From Craspedostauros australis (taxonomy: Eukaryota > Bacillariophyta > Bacillariophyceae > Mastogloiales > Achnanthaceae), in NCBI GenBank assembly GCA_026770025.1, contig JAMXDE010000039.1:186001-250000 (forward strand): a stretch of 64,000 nucleotides of DNA, read 5' to 3'. The notes under the pieces are model-generated. The model made no database searches. It was not told the DNA's origin and saw nothing but the letters and a program-made list of their open reading frames with translations. The position numbers and the translations under genes are program-made. Shown here in pieces: positions 22,069-32,916 of this stretch. Position 1 is the first letter of the stretch. Every line of letters begins with the position of its first letter.

Positions 22069-22893
22069 ATGATCGCAAAGACGGCCGCATCGATGATGAT
22101 GCTCTGTGCGAGCGGAGCAGCCGCCTGGGCACCGACAGCACCCGCACAGCTGGTGCAGCAGCGACACAGCGCCACGGCGTTGTTCTCATCCGCCACGGAG
22201 AAATACACCATGGACGGACAGGAGATCCGCGGACCGTTGACGCCGCTGGGCAACCTCGTGCTCGTGAAGGTGAAGGACACGCTGACCGCCACCGACGGCG
22301 GTGTTCTGCTGCCGGATCAGTCCAAGGAACGCCCCACCGAGGGTCTCGTGATCGCCTCCGGCCCAGGCAAGATCCATCCCTTCACCGCCGTCCGAATTCA
22401 CAACCCCATCAAGGAGGGGATGTCGGTTCTGTACGGTAAGTTCGATGGCCGGTCGATCGAGTACAACGACGACTCGTGCCAGATGATCCGCGATGACGAT
22501 TGCTTGCTGTACTACGAGGGCGTCACCATGAAGCTCGACAACGTGTACCCCGTGCGCGATTACGTGCTGGTGGAGCTGGACGTCGATGAGAGTTTGGAGA
22601 CCAACAGCGGCGTGGTGATCTCGCAGCAGGTGGTGGCCAACAACAACCCGTGCGAAGGCGTCGTCGTCAAGATCGGGGAGGGACGCATGGCCAGCAACGG
22701 CGAATTCACCAAGTCGCCCGTGCAGCCCGGCGATCGCGTCAAGTTCAGGGATTACGCCGGCAGCGAGGTCAAGATCGAAGGCAAGGAGTATTCGCTGGTC
22801 AAGATGGTCAACATCCTGTCGTCGTTCAACGCGGAAGTGGCGGAAGCAGCGTTGGCGGAAGCGGCGGCTGGTGCCGAGGATGACGAGTCATGA
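22069..22893 (+). CDS. Plastid co-chaperonin Cpn20 (tandem GroES)
   Basis: This protein caps the plastid Cpn60 folding chamber. The 274-aa product has two GroES beta-barrel units in tandem, starting near PLGNLVLVKVKD (about residue 60) and VYPVRDYVLVELD (about 160); each has the mobile-loop-type Gly-Val-x-(I/L) segment (GGVLLPDQ, SGVVISQQ). I chose the ATG at 22069 because it begins a signal peptide (MIAKTAASMMMLCASGAAA) followed by Trp-Ala-Pro, the aromatic +1 residue that marks complex-plastid precursors; the upstream in-frame ATG at 21898 gives a charged, non-hydrophobic extension. The C-terminus adds an Ala/Glu-rich tail. Single exon. Confidence 0.92.
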   Translation: MIAKTAASMMMLCASGAAAWAPTAPAQLVQQRHSATALFSSATEKYTMDGQEIRGPLTPLGNLVLVKVKDTLTATDGGVLLPDQSKERPTEGLVIASGPGKIHPFTAVRIHNPIKEGMSVLYGKFDGRSIEYNDDSCQMIRDDDCLLYYEGVTMKLDNVYPVRDYVLVELDVDESLETNSGVVISQQVVANNNPCEGVVVKIGEGRMASNGEFTKSPVQPGDRVKFRDYAGSEVKIEGKEYSLVKMVNILSSFNAEVAEAALAEAAAGAEDDES

Positions 22894-23359
22894 GCGTGGT
22901 GGCTCAGCACAGAACATCTCTCCTCTCTACATATAGTACTGACCCTCATTAGAGAGAGAGAGAGAGAGAGGCAGAGGCAGAGTGTGTGTGAAATGACATT
23001 GTTCGAATGCAAGTGCAAGTACAAGCGTCGCACAGTACAATTAAGTTAGATCCACAAGGGTTAGTTCGGCATGACCATACGGCGCTGCCGCTGTTAAAGC
23101 AACGACGGCCTCTGTGTGCAAATCCGTGCCGCCTGACACCAACATGATCCATGATATCATCGTTTAATGTATCATACTAGCATTAGCACGAGTTCGTATG
23201 GTATGGCATGACAATGTACGCTGGTTGTAGTTCATGTACTGTGTATAATTAATTAGTGTATGATACAGCAGGCATGTAATGTAAATGCTCCGTGTTTCAT
23301 TCACGTCTCTTTTCCTTTTCTCCACCCCCATTCAACGTTCAGCCCTGCACTGCTGTGTT
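22894..23359. other. Convergent spacer, Cpn20 / Duc1-like gene
   Basis: The 3' flanks of two convergent genes. A perfect GA tract lies at 22951-22970. Nothing else is supported. Confidence 0.6.
22951..22970. repeat. (GA)n tract
   Basis: Ten uninterrupted AG dinucleotides, 58 bases beyond the Cpn20 stop codon. Confidence 0.92.
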
Positions 23360-25126
23360 CTATTGCTTCTTCGACTTGCCAGCATGGACCGCCTCGGCGT
23401 AAGGATAGAGGCTGCTGTGCCAAATATCGAAGCTCCACAACGACTCCAGCAATCCGCTGGCCGGATTCTTGCGCGCGCTCATGAACTTGATGGGCTGGCC
23501 GTCCGTGGCCTGCGCCAGACCGACCTTGCCGATGGGCCGTCCCATGTCCACGGCCAGCTCGTTGCCGAAATCCAGCAGATGCTGGTAGAATTCGAAGGTG
23601 TATTCGCGGTCCGTGCGGAATCTCGGCGCGTTTTCTCGTCGTGACGAGATGCCGTTGAAGAGCTTCTTGCGTGCCTTCATGCGCGAGCTCAGCGACGATT
23701 TGGTGGTGTTGGGGATCTGCGCGGCCGTGGAGGTGTTGGGGTCATCGGCGATCTCCTTGATGATGGACGTGTCGTCCTGCGTCGTTGGTTCTTCGACGTA
23801 GTCCTCGAGGTTGCTGACTGCGGCATCGCCATCGCGCTTGGCAGGATGCGTGAGGACGGTGTGCGCGGTGGCGACCAACGGCGTGAGGAAGCGCGGCATG
23901 TCGCCATCGAGCTTGGCCTCCAGCTGCGGTGCCAGCGTCGTGACGAATCGGATGAAGGATGTGACGATCCATCGGGCGGGGAGCTTTCCGGCGGGACGAT
24001 CGAAGACTTGTCCCGTGACGCATTCGCTCATGGGCAAGGGCGTCTTGAATTTGCCTCGGACGATGGCTTGGAACTTTCGCTTCTTGCCATCGAAGTAGGA
24101 TTCCTTGACGTATTTGGTGTTGTCCGTGTTGGCGGGCGCCTGCTTGATCCGCATGAGCAGGGTGCCCTCGAAGTTAGGCGTCTCGAAGTCGATGACCAAG
24201 GAATTGCCGGGCGCCTCGCTGCCCGTGTTGATGGGCAGGATGCAGCCGGCGCAGAATCCCGAGAAGTGCTCGTACTGTCCCACCGGCGCCTTCGACCGAC
24301 GGATGCCGCGGATGACGGTGGAAGAATTGGGCGAGGGCCGGATCATGAGGGGTCCCTGCGGCCATTCGGAGGGATGCGAGAGCATGAAGTTGGGCATGTC
24401 CTTGCAGGGGAAGGCGTGGGGGGAGGGGTTGGAGATGGCAAAGCCCGGCGATTCCTCCGCCGACTTGAGCACGGAGCACTGCTGTGCCTTGCGCGCCGCC
24501 TCTTCGGCATCCATGGCATCGTCGCGTTGCAGCAGCATGAGCAGATCGCCACCGACGCTCTCGATGGAGGAGATGAGATCGGCATCCGTTTCGACGGCCG
24601 TCTTGAACCGCTCCATGAGGTCCTCGCTGGCGTCGCTGGCCGCTCGAATGATGTGCTTCTTGGCGGGCATGGACATGGGCATGTTGCCGCTGCTGTGGTT
24701 GCTGCTGCTGCTGCTGTTGCTGCTCGTCTCCGCATCGGGCTCCGCGTCTGCCTTCATGGTGAGCCTGCCCAGACCAGGTGTGACTTCGATCTCGGTGACG
24801 CCCATTCTGCTTGTTCTGTAGATTGTGGTGTGTGTGCTATTGTTGCTGCTATTGTTGCTGCTATTGTTGCTGTGACTAGTTGGGTTGCTATTGGTGCCTT
24901 GTTCCTTTTCTTCTTCACTCTGGTTTCTGTTGAGCTTGTGGTTGTTGTCGTTGTTGAGATTATGAGAATGGGAGGCGTTGTTGTTGTTGTTGTTGTTGTT
25001 GTTGCGATTGGTTGGCTTCTTGGAATTGTGAGGAAGACCGAAAACAATCCAGATGGTCACAAAAAGGAGGACCAAAGCCGATGCAACCAGAGGCGTAACC
25101 ACGAGGACGGTGGTGCTCGTTGACAT
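23360..25126 (-). CDS. Duc1/DUF1769-family membrane-anchored protein
   Basis: Residues about 300-580 match the pattern I know from DUF1769 (PF08588; fission yeast Duc1, a cortical PI(4,5)P2-binding protein): YFDGKKRKFQ, V-R-GKFKTPL, G-x-FDRP, a LAP...LTPL segment, EYTFEFYQHLLDF and a final GQPIKFMSARK. Residues 5-31 form one strong transmembrane helix near the N-terminus, followed by an Asn-rich and Ser-rich linker, so the domain is probably held at a membrane. The 588-aa frame starts at the ATG at 25126; 12 further upstream codons begin only with TTG. Single exon. It faces Cpn20 at its 3' end and shares a divergent spacer with the HSF gene. Lipid binding here is inferred from the family. Confidence 0.72.
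   Translation of the reverse strand: MSTSTTVLVVTPLVASALVLLFVTIWIVFGLPHNSKKPTNRNNNNNNNNNASHSHNLNNDNNHKLNRNQSEEEKEQGTNSNPTSHSNNSSNNSSNNSTHTTIYRTSRMGVTEIEVTPGLGRLTMKADAEPDAETSSNSSSSSNHSSGNMPMSMPAKKHIIRAASDASEDLMERFKTAVETDADLISSIESVGGDLLMLLQRDDAMDAEEAARKAQQCSVLKSAEESPGFAISNPSPHAFPCKDMPNFMLSHPSEWPQGPLMIRPSPNSSTVIRGIRRSKAPVGQYEHFSGFCAGCILPINTGSEAPGNSLVIDFETPNFEGTLLMRIKQAPANTDNTKYVKESYFDGKKRKFQAIVRGKFKTPLPMSECVTGQVFDRPAGKLPARWIVTSFIRFVTTLAPQLEAKLDGDMPRFLTPLVATAHTVLTHPAKRDGDAAVSNLEDYVEEPTTQDDTSIIKEIADDPNTSTAAQIPNTTKSSLSSRMKARKKLFNGISSRRENAPRFRTDREYTFEFYQHLLDFGNELAVDMGRPIGKVGLAQATDGQPIKFMSARKNPASGLLESLWSFDIWHSSLYPYAEAVHAGKSKKQ
24976..25001 (-). repeat. AAC/AAT repeat coding for polyAsn
   Basis: A GTT/GTTGTT run on the plus strand reads as consecutive Asn codons in the linker just after the transmembrane helix of the Duc1-like protein. 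Confidence 0.85.
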
Positions 25127-25844
25127 GTCAGTTGGATGGTTGGATGGTTGGATGGATACCAAGGATGGAAAGGCACGAGTCGGCTGCGTGAAGATTCATG
25201 AACCACTTGGCACGCGACGAGACAGTTACCAAACACAGAGAGCACAAGAACGGAATCGGAGGGGTGTCCCCAAACAAAGAGGAGGAGGGAGAAGGCAGTG
25301 TCTTTGTTCGCACATCAAAGACCTCTCGCGCAGTAATCATCCCCACCTCTTCGCCCCAATTCTTCAAAGTTGTTCCAAAGCGACACGACAAACGTTGCGC
25401 AGGCACTCTGGGCATCTTTTTCTCATCCACACAGGAGCTGCCGGTGAAGTTCAATACGGTTTGTGTACGAAAGAACAACGCCGTTTTGTCCGCTTGGTGT
25501 TGTTGGAGGCAGTTCGCGGCCAAAGTTTGACACGAATGATCAATGCACGATCCATGAACGACTGAGAGGAACGAAACAATTGCGAGAACTGACGGACAGA
25601 CAGACGCATGGCTTCGTCATTGAAATCGACACACACGATTGCACACATTGACAAGTAAATCGAATCACGCCCAAAACGAATCCTTGAGGGATTCGTTGTG
25701 CTTATTTCATTCACGATTTGCTGAATTTGCATCGTTCGTTGGTCGGACGGGTCGCAAACAGAAGGAACAGAAGTTGAATGTCAATCCTTCCAGCTGTGAC
25801 ATGTCGCACGGAGGATCAACTGGAGCTGATTCAATACCGCAAAC

Positions 25845-26662
25845 TGACGTGGCATTGACGTGTTTGGCATCGATGGGAAAGCGCTGATGTTGCTCGTTTA
25901 CCCTTTTTTATCATAACGGCGTCGATTGATTTGGCCTCGTGACACCTCTCTTGTGTTGTTGAAGTTGCAGCGTTACTTAGGGTGACGCAGGATGAACGAG
26001 AAATTGAGTCAAACCTCGTCATTCCTGACGCTTTCTCCATCACCCGTGTGAGCAGCGAAGAGTTCTGATGTTGCAGCCAATCTGCAGAGAAAAAGGCCTC
26101 CAACGTCATTCAGCGTCTATAGTTTTCGAGTATTCTGATTGGCTGGAAACGGTTCGAAACAAAGAAAACGCCCATTGGATGGAGGAACGCTTCGTGTCAC
26201 ACGTGAGACCAGCTCATCAGTTCTTCGCGTGGTGATCACACCCCATGCGAACTATGTCGCAGGTTTCCGTCGATTTGATTGGTCGAGAATTGGTCATGTG
26301 TCAGCACCATCTTTCATCGCCATCGTCTGAGTCTCCGGCACACGTCGGTTTTCAGTGGATCACCAGCGGCCGCGTGTCCAATCCACCTGTCTTTCGATGA
26401 AACCGTGGGGAACTTCCAAGCTGGTGGAAAGACACAGACACAGACACAGACGAAGACGCAGACAGAGACGCAGACACAAGCACACCAATTCATCGACTTC
26501 GGTACGGTGTCACTGATCGATTTGTGTGGTCTCGTGTTGTTTTCTCGTTGTTTGGTCTCTTCACAAGAGGATGTCAGGGTAGTCCATCACCAACGTTGTG
26601 CCCTGTTGGCTCGCACCAAGGAAACACCAAAATACTGTGGAAGCACCACACACAGAGTGACG
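25845..26662. promoter_or_regulatory. Scattered TGACGT (bZIP/CRE-type) cores
   Basis: TGACGT occurs at 25845-25850, 25856-25861 and 26657-26662 on the plus strand, and as ACGTCA at 26103-26108. The first two are direct copies 11 bases apart. TGACGT is the bZIP core known from diatom CO2/cAMP-responsive promoters. About one copy is expected by chance in this length; function is unproven. Confidence 0.3.
26431..26478. repeat. GACACA/GACGCA tandem hexamers
   Basis: Eight imperfect six-base units of the form GACRCA in the HSF promoter side of the spacer. Confidence 0.85.
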
Positions 26663-26989
26663 TCCTGTTTCATGGTTGGTGCCACGCCTTGCGCTCCCTC
26701 AAGTGCACTGATCGACAGCATCAAAAGGTCCAGCTTCACCAACAACAACACCGAACGACGATCCTGGACTCCATCGTCCTCACAAACAAGCAACAATCGA
26801 GAACCAACACCCAACAACCAACACCCATCTTGATTGATCCATAAGCCAAAGCCTTCACAAGGAACCACAAGCAGTTCTTCACCCTCACCTTTCAACTCTT
26901 GACTCTTCGCCTCGAACTCCAACCAACGACCAACGACAGCCAACGTCACAGTTGATCATAACAGCAACTACGAACAGAGAATCAGGAAC

Positions 26990-28473
26990 ATGGTGGCTGA
27001 CATTCAGGCCATCGGCCTCTCGCAACTCGTGGAAGCAGCCACGGCGCTCACCGAGCTTGTGGTCGATCCCAAGCAGTTGCTGCAGCGCAAGCAGAAGGAG
27101 CGGGAACTCAAGCGCCAACAGCACCAACTGCCTCAGCAGCCACATCAGACATCCGTGCGGGCGATGAAGCAACCGATGAAGCAGAGGCAAGGCAGTACAC
27201 TCGGATCATCGCACCAGCAGCAGCGCCAACAACAGCACCAACAACAGCAACAGCAACGAACCGTCGTGAGCGATGACGATGAAGAACTTCTGAAGAAGAC
27301 CAGGCCACAGACCCAGCACAAGCCCAAGAAGCAGCAGAAGCAACAACAGAAGCTGCAACAGAAGCCGCAACAACAGCAGCAACAACAAACGAAATCCACC
27401 ACCAGCAAGAAGCGAGAGATCTTCCCCCAGAGGCTCATGGACATCCTCTCCGATCCAACCCTCACCGAGATCATCTCCTGGCTGCCTCACGGCAGGTCCT
27501 TCGTCATCATCCGTCCCGACATCTTCACCGAGGAAGTCCTGCCCAAGTACCTACCGCCGGTCGACGCTCGTGCCAGCACCAAGTACCCCTCCTTCACGCG
27601 CAAGCTCAATCGATGGTAAGCAACACAATGCAATACACTACAATACGAGCAACGGCTTCGTTGCCGTCCGTTGCCCCGTCTCGTGACATTCTCAATCGCA
27701 TGCTCGTATTCCTCCTCACACATCCACGTCACGCCCTCGACCTACTGCTCCACTCCGCTTCTTCTTTTCTCCTTCTTCTTTTCTGTCTCATACCTCATTC
27801 GACTCACAGGGGATTCCGCCAAGCCACGAGAGGCGCTGATACAGGAGCCTTCTACCATCCGCTGTTCCGAAGGGACAGACCCGAGCTCTGCCTCGACATG
27901 GTCTGCCAGAAGTCAAGAGACCGCAAGGACAGACCCGCACCATCTGTCGCGGCTGCTCACGCCACCGCCAACAACGTCAACAATGCAAGCAACACCAACA
28001 GGGCGAGCAACAGCTCCGTCCCACGCAAAGCCCTTCCGCCGAAGAAGCGCCTCCTTCAGGAGACCGCCGCCCGAGGCTGCGACGAAGACATGGACTGCAG
28101 CAGCGCGTCCACCGAGACCATCAGCAATCAGAGCGGCTCCTGCAGCAGCTCTGCTCCTTCTTCTGCCGCGCATCCTTCACCGTCAGGCGCCACTGCCGTC
28201 TCATCTCAACCCACCATCGGTACAGATGTGGTCGCCACAACACGCGCGGAAGCGATGCCACAGCCGCAGCATCCACCATCTGCCACGAGGGTAGCCGACA
28301 CCGTCGTGCCAAATAGGACGGACGAGGCTTGTCTCATCCCCTTCATTTCCAACGACAACGTCTTCGTCACGCAGGTCCTGCGGGAGCGCGACACCAACGA
28401 GACCATGAGGGCGGCGAAGGCCATGCTCTACGATGCCTACATGGCGGCGCTGCGGACTCCACAGCACTCCTAA
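26990..28473 (+). CDS. Heat-shock-factor-type transcription factor
   Basis: An HSF DNA-binding domain at residues 145-241 identifies the family (FPQRLMDIL; SWLPHGRSFVI; FTEEVLPKYLP; SFTRKLNRWGFRQ; AFYHPLFRRDRPEL). Exons are 26990..27615 and 27810..28473; the 194 bp intron (GTAAGC...CAG, phase 2) splits the Trp codon of NRW-GFRQ, and splicing restores the recognition-helix end. The 429-aa product has a 140-residue Gln/Lys-rich lead-in before the domain, so the domain sits mid-protein instead of N-terminal. I see no heptad trimerisation region after it, only Ser/Asn-rich sequence and a short conserved-looking C-terminus (VFVTQVLRERDTNETMRAAK). HSFs are greatly expanded in diatoms, so a role beyond heat stress is possible. 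Confidence 0.92.
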
Positions 28474-30038
28474 ACGTCGATCATTCCGTTGCTTCTTGAG
28501 GCGCAGAACCGCAGCACGTTCTGCAAACTGGTCATGAACACACCCGTGTCAACTCGAACCCTTCCATGTACAATACCATATATAGTAAATACCATACTCG
28601 GATCATCAATTAATCAATTCATCACATAGCAACCAACCAGCCACTACACTCTACCATACCATACAATACAATACCGTTTCAACAACATCGTGCGTTCACA
28701 AACATGGTGTTTTCATACTCGTGCAGCAAGCATCTCTCAAATGTCTTCGTGGACTGCAACACTTTCCCACTGTTCTGAATACGCCGAACGCGTGTCTGCA
28801 TTGCGAGCCTCTTCACACGACGATTGGGAAACGGAGCGACGGCACAATCAATGCTCTGCCCAAAGACGGTGCGGTCATGGTCATCATCACCATCGTCGAC
28901 ATCATCGTCATCAGGCAAAGTCGAACCACAAGCGTTGACTTCCGCACAGGCACAACAAGCCATGCTCCGCTCAACTCTCCTTCCCTTGACACCAAGGAGC
29001 GCAAACGACGCTCGGATCGTCACACAACAACACGACACAAACGCACGCAACGCGTTTTGCATCCACAGAGACACAGCACCGCGACTGCTTGGCAAAGACA
29101 CAGAAACAGTTGTCCCATTCCACTTCAGGGCGATCGATCAGCAGTTGTTTCCTCCTGGTTTCTCGATGCCATGCGGCACCCGGCCGCACAGACAACACGT
29201 GAAGAAGAGCATGACACGCAAGGAGCGCAATTACGTCTTCGTTAACACGGTTTGGAAATAGCGCTTCAACGACGCAGTCGAACGTTTTCAATAATTGTGC
29301 GCTACGTCATTCGACAATCGACTTTCGCACTTCGCCTTGTCGCTGTCGTCATTCTCAAGCGTCCAATCAGAAGAAACATTCGCATTCATGCAAGCTGTCT
29401 TGTGTCTGAGGTCCGCTCTTGGGTACGCCCATTGTGGAAGATGTCGTTCCTATGTCTGGATGCGTACGTGTGTGTTGACGATTTGTTCTTCGTGTGTCGC
29501 TTTCGGTTTCATGGGACAGACGCTGTACAACACAAGAGATATCACCAATTGAGAGATATTGTATCTAAATACCATGGTTTGAGTATTGTGTATTGGAGCC
29601 AACGGAAACACATGAACCCAGGGTGCTCGACTCTGTCACCGCTCCATCCTGCTCCACTCCAACTGCAGCGCTGATAGAGTACATGCTTGCACCATCACCG
29701 TCTCCCATATGTGCTGAAGCAGAGTGCCTTAATCTGCTCGCTGGGGAGCATTCTGAAGTTGATTTGCTTTGAGTTTGTGGTAGATTGCAGTGGATGCACA
29801 TCCGCATGAGTACGTGTTGGTATCGTACGTCCGGACGTATCAGTGACATCGTTCTTCTCTTGCGGATAGTAATGTGCGAATGTCCATGATGTACTCCACA
29901 TACTTTTTCAGATTACTCGCAGATACCACGCAATGGAAAGAATTGCTGAAGCGTGGTGTGATCCGCGAATCTTCAGGAGCAAAGACGTGTTTCATGACAG
30001 TCCACCACCTCTTCCTAAGATCAAGATCAACGTGAAGT
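28474..30038. other. Convergent spacer, HSF / secreted orphan
   Basis: 1.56 kb with no supported gene. Short overlapping frames on both strands around 28679-29291 (up to 174 codons) lack a signal peptide, a domain or clear coding character. TATA/ATAC-rich words sit just after the HSF stop (28560-28680). Confidence 0.45.
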
Positions 30039-30806
30039 CTAAACGGATCCGGTGGGACGACCTCTTCGGAAGATGCTGCGTCCTCGTGCCCACGATGGAT
30101 CGACGAGACCTGCTTTCATGGGAATAGTCACATGCGTGCGTCCTGCCTGGATGGTCTGCATGTCCACCGCTTCTGACGCCGACCGCCCAGTGGGCAGCAC
30201 GCTGACCTTGCCAGAACCGCGCGGGATCATGGCCTTCTTGTTGATCGCGCCCTGCTCGACGATGACGCTGCAGATGACGGACGGCAGCTTCTTCTTTCCC
30301 TTGCGCGCCGCGCCGGCGATTGGGGGGAGCTGCACCTCGAACTCCAGCGCCGGCAATCGGGTGCGGACCGCCTCATCGTACGACATGGTCAGCATCTCGC
30401 TGGTCGACGTGCGTGTGTCCGCCGGCGTCTGACGCCAGTACGCGCGAAGCCGCTTTCCGGAATTCTCCATGACCCCGACAGCGCGCATGCCGTGCTTGCC
30501 CTTGCGCGTCGACAGCTTCAGCAGGATGGGCTCCTGGAAGAAGCTCTCCAGGTGCTTGCGCAGGGCCTTGTCCTTGACGTTGTCGAAGCCCATGGGCTGG
30601 ATCTGCCAATCCGAAGACGACGCCATGGCCATCTCCTGCGACATGCCGATCGTCGGTCCCTGCTGGTTGACGGCCATGGAGTCAGAGAAGTCCTTGCCCA
30701 TCTCCGACTTGAATCCGTTCCGCAGGAAGCCTTGCCCGTTGACTGTCGCGAGTGCGATGAGCAGCAGCAGGACGATTGCGGTGCTGGACATTTGCATCAT
30801 TTTCAT
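30039..30806 (-). CDS. Secreted or vacuolar orphan protein, 255 aa
   Basis: I do not recognise this protein. Residues 1-25 form a signal peptide (MKMMQMSSTAIVLLLLIALA then TVNGQG). The rest is soluble, Met-rich near the front and basic overall, with one Cys after the signal region and no transmembrane span. A possible folded core runs from about residue 70 (GFDNVKDKALRKHLESFF) to 215 (PRGSGKVSVLPTGRS). The end is Arg-rich (RSIFRRGRPTG). No ASAFAP-type motif, so extracellular or endomembrane destination is more likely than plastid. Single exon; ATG at 30806 is the first in frame. Confidence 0.72.
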   Translation of the reverse strand: MKMMQMSSTAIVLLLLIALATVNGQGFLRNGFKSEMGKDFSDSMAVNQQGPTIGMSQEMAMASSSDWQIQPMGFDNVKDKALRKHLESFFQEPILLKLSTRKGKHGMRAVGVMENSGKRLRAYWRQTPADTRTSTSEMLTMSYDEAVRTRLPALEFEVQLPPIAGAARKGKKKLPSVICSVIVEQGAINKKAMIPRGSGKVSVLPTGRSASEAVDMQTIQAGRTHVTIPMKAGLVDPSWARGRSIFRRGRPTGSV

Positions 30807-31786
30807 TCTTTGCTATCTGTGAATGTGGTGTTGCTGTGGCGGTTGCTATGGAGGTTGCTGTGATGATTGGTGTTGCTCGAAGTCCCTGTTGATGGGCTCT
30901 TTCCTGTATCTCGATGCAATCGAAGTCGATGGTGGATGATGGATGTTCGTGATGGATGTGTGATGGTTTTGTGTTGGATTTGTTGTTGTTGGCTCTTTTG
31001 GTTTTGCCGAGATCACGCGTTCCACTTGGAACAAATCCATCAAAGAGCGTCCCACATCAATCAATTTCTTGGCGCAGATCGTAGCCTTGTGGCCGAATGT
31101 AGTTCGTAGGAACACAAGCTCGTTGATGCCAGGAGTCATCAGACAGGAGACGTTGTGAGAGCAGACAAAGCTCGCAGTAGAAGATCAGTCACATGCAAAA
31201 TTATTGTCCTCCATGCTGCAATAAAAAGAGTGCGGGTACTCCACACAGAGCACTGGTCTGAGTAATTGTACGGTACAACTATTATGCACCCCAGCACTGG
31301 CATTCATCTTCATCTGTCGCATGAGGCTTGCCGTCATTGCTCTCTCTCTCTCTCTCTTTGACAATATCTTCCAATCATGGACTGTTCTGTCTCTCTCTCT
31401 CTCTTTCTCGCTCACCACCAGAATTGGCAAATGACTGCCTGAAGAGAGTCCATTCGTGCCAAATGTTTGTTGGGCGACACGAGATGCGTCCGCAGCGAAT
31501 GCTCGATGGTCATGTCGCGCCCATTAGTCGTAGTCAGTCCATCGATCTCATCAGTCCGCCACTTCCATCACACACCAAAAAACGCCTGTGAGGAATCAAA
31601 TGCCATAGCAAGCCATGACATTGGCCGCTGCATGAATGGTGAATGGTAAATCACGGAATGATCGCGACCCATCATTTGAAAGTCCTTGTTCCTTTGGGCT
31701 CCAACCTTCTCTGCCCCCTCCTTCTCTCTCTCGCTTCCTCTCGCTACCACTTTCCCATTTTTCTCTCCCTAGCTGCACGCCGACTT
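30807..31786. other. Spacer between two minus-strand secreted orphans
   Basis: It includes the promoter of the 255-aa orphan and the 3' flank of the next gene, with two CT tracts (31340-31358 and 31389-31409). No other gene is supported. Confidence 0.55.
31340..31409. repeat. Paired (CT)n tracts
   Basis: Two CT runs of about 18 and 20 bases separated by 30 bases of unique sequence. Confidence 0.9.
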
Positions 31787-32236
31787 TTACATCATCGGCA
31801 TGATGGCGAGAAGGGATGCGACGACACCCGCAACGGCGTAGGCCACCGAGCCAGCGGCCGAGTCATCGTCCTTCTTGGGCGTGAAGGTGCACTTGGCAGT
31901 GCATGACAGCGTGCAGTTGTTGAACACGTCAAACTCTTGGTGACCCTCGCTGCCAGTAGCGGATCTGCGATCCAGCGTGCCCTTCTCGCTCAGCTCGCAG
32001 CCGGTGAAGGAGCAGCTGTCCTCTGGATCGACGCACACCATCCTACCCGGACCTTGATGTTCGATGAACGGATTGAACGAGGGCTTCGAGGTCGGCACCA
32101 TGGTCGGTGCGTCGGTCTGCGCCCTCACCGTCGTGGTTGTGCTGGTGCTCATGACGATAACGGCGACGCAGAGCAGCAGCGCAGCCGATGGGAAGCTCCA
32201 GGAGCCATTGTGCTTGCCACAGTATTGGTTTCTCAT
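31787..32236 (-). CDS. Small Cys-rich, probably GPI-anchored secreted protein
   Basis: No family recognised. The 149-aa product starts at the ATG at 32236 (14 further upstream codons begin with GTG only). Residues about 15-40 are a signal peptide; the mature chain opens with a PTMVPTSKPSFNP stretch, the PT-x-x-PT style common in diatom wall and secreted proteins. The core has six Cys (MVCVDPEDSCSFTGC and NCTLSCTAKC), allowing three disulfides. The C-terminus is Asp-Asp-Asp-Ser-Ala-Ala-Gly followed by about 18 hydrophobic residues to the end, the form of a GPI-attachment signal. Cell-surface location is inferred. Confidence 0.75.
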   Translation of the reverse strand: MRNQYCGKHNGSWSFPSAALLLCVAVIVMSTSTTTTVRAQTDAPTMVPTSKPSFNPFIEHQGPGRMVCVDPEDSCSFTGCELSEKGTLDRRSATGSEGHQEFDVFNNCTLSCTAKCTFTPKKDDDSAAGSVAYAVAGVVASLLAIMPMM

Positions 32237-32916
32237 CTTGTCTCTGATCGAACTGGCCTCTCGTGGATTTGGGTACACGTTGATGTATTTTGTTACTTCG
32301 ATGAAAGTACGAAATGCTTGTGTGCTGTTGGACTCTCGCTCTTGCTTTCACTCTCTCACTCTCGTCGACGATCGTGTTCTGTTGGAGTGGCAACCAGATG
32401 GAGGCGCCGATGTTGCTGTGTCGTCTCTTGGGAGTCCGGTTGCGTTGTGGTCGTGCCTCGTTGTGGTCTTGCCAAATGTTTGGCACACAAAGAGATGCGC
32501 AAGAAGCGAAGAATCCGATGCGAAATGACCGCGAATGATACCATTTACGACCACTTGGATTACAGGAGTTCCGCAGAACACGATGATGGTTTCAGTCTGT
32601 CCTTCGCATCTCCCTCAGAACAACAAGAAAACGTGACGACAAGAACAAACCAACAAAAACAACGAAAACCACGAATCTGCGACAACAGAATTGACCACCA
32701 ACAACGAAGCAGACAGACGAAGCGGCGCCGAGAGGCAGGATGACACCATGGACAATGCTTCTCGGCTGATGCCACTCCATTGTCCTCTCTCGCGCGCTCT
32801 CTCTCTCCTGCACCTCCTGCACCTGCAAGGTACACGATCATCGACAACTCCCAGGGCGTCTAACTCCGATTCCAATAGAGTACTCTGCTCCGCTCACCTC
32901 AGCTCGGCGATCGTCT

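Larger units (their letters stand above)
25127..26989. other. Divergent spacer, Duc1-like / HSF
   Basis: A 1.86 kb spacer serving two divergent promoters. It contains four TGACGT cores and a GACACA-type repeat (both listed separately). Short frames on either strand show no protein character. Confidence 0.55.

Noticed and set aside
23846-25123. 425-codon antisense frame opposite the Duc1-like gene
   Set aside because: The minus strand has a coherent domain, transmembrane helix and proper ATG; the plus frame is a compositional shadow.
28679-29291. Small gene in the HSF 3' spacer
   Set aside because: Several overlapping frames on both strands, none with a signal, domain or consistent codon use.
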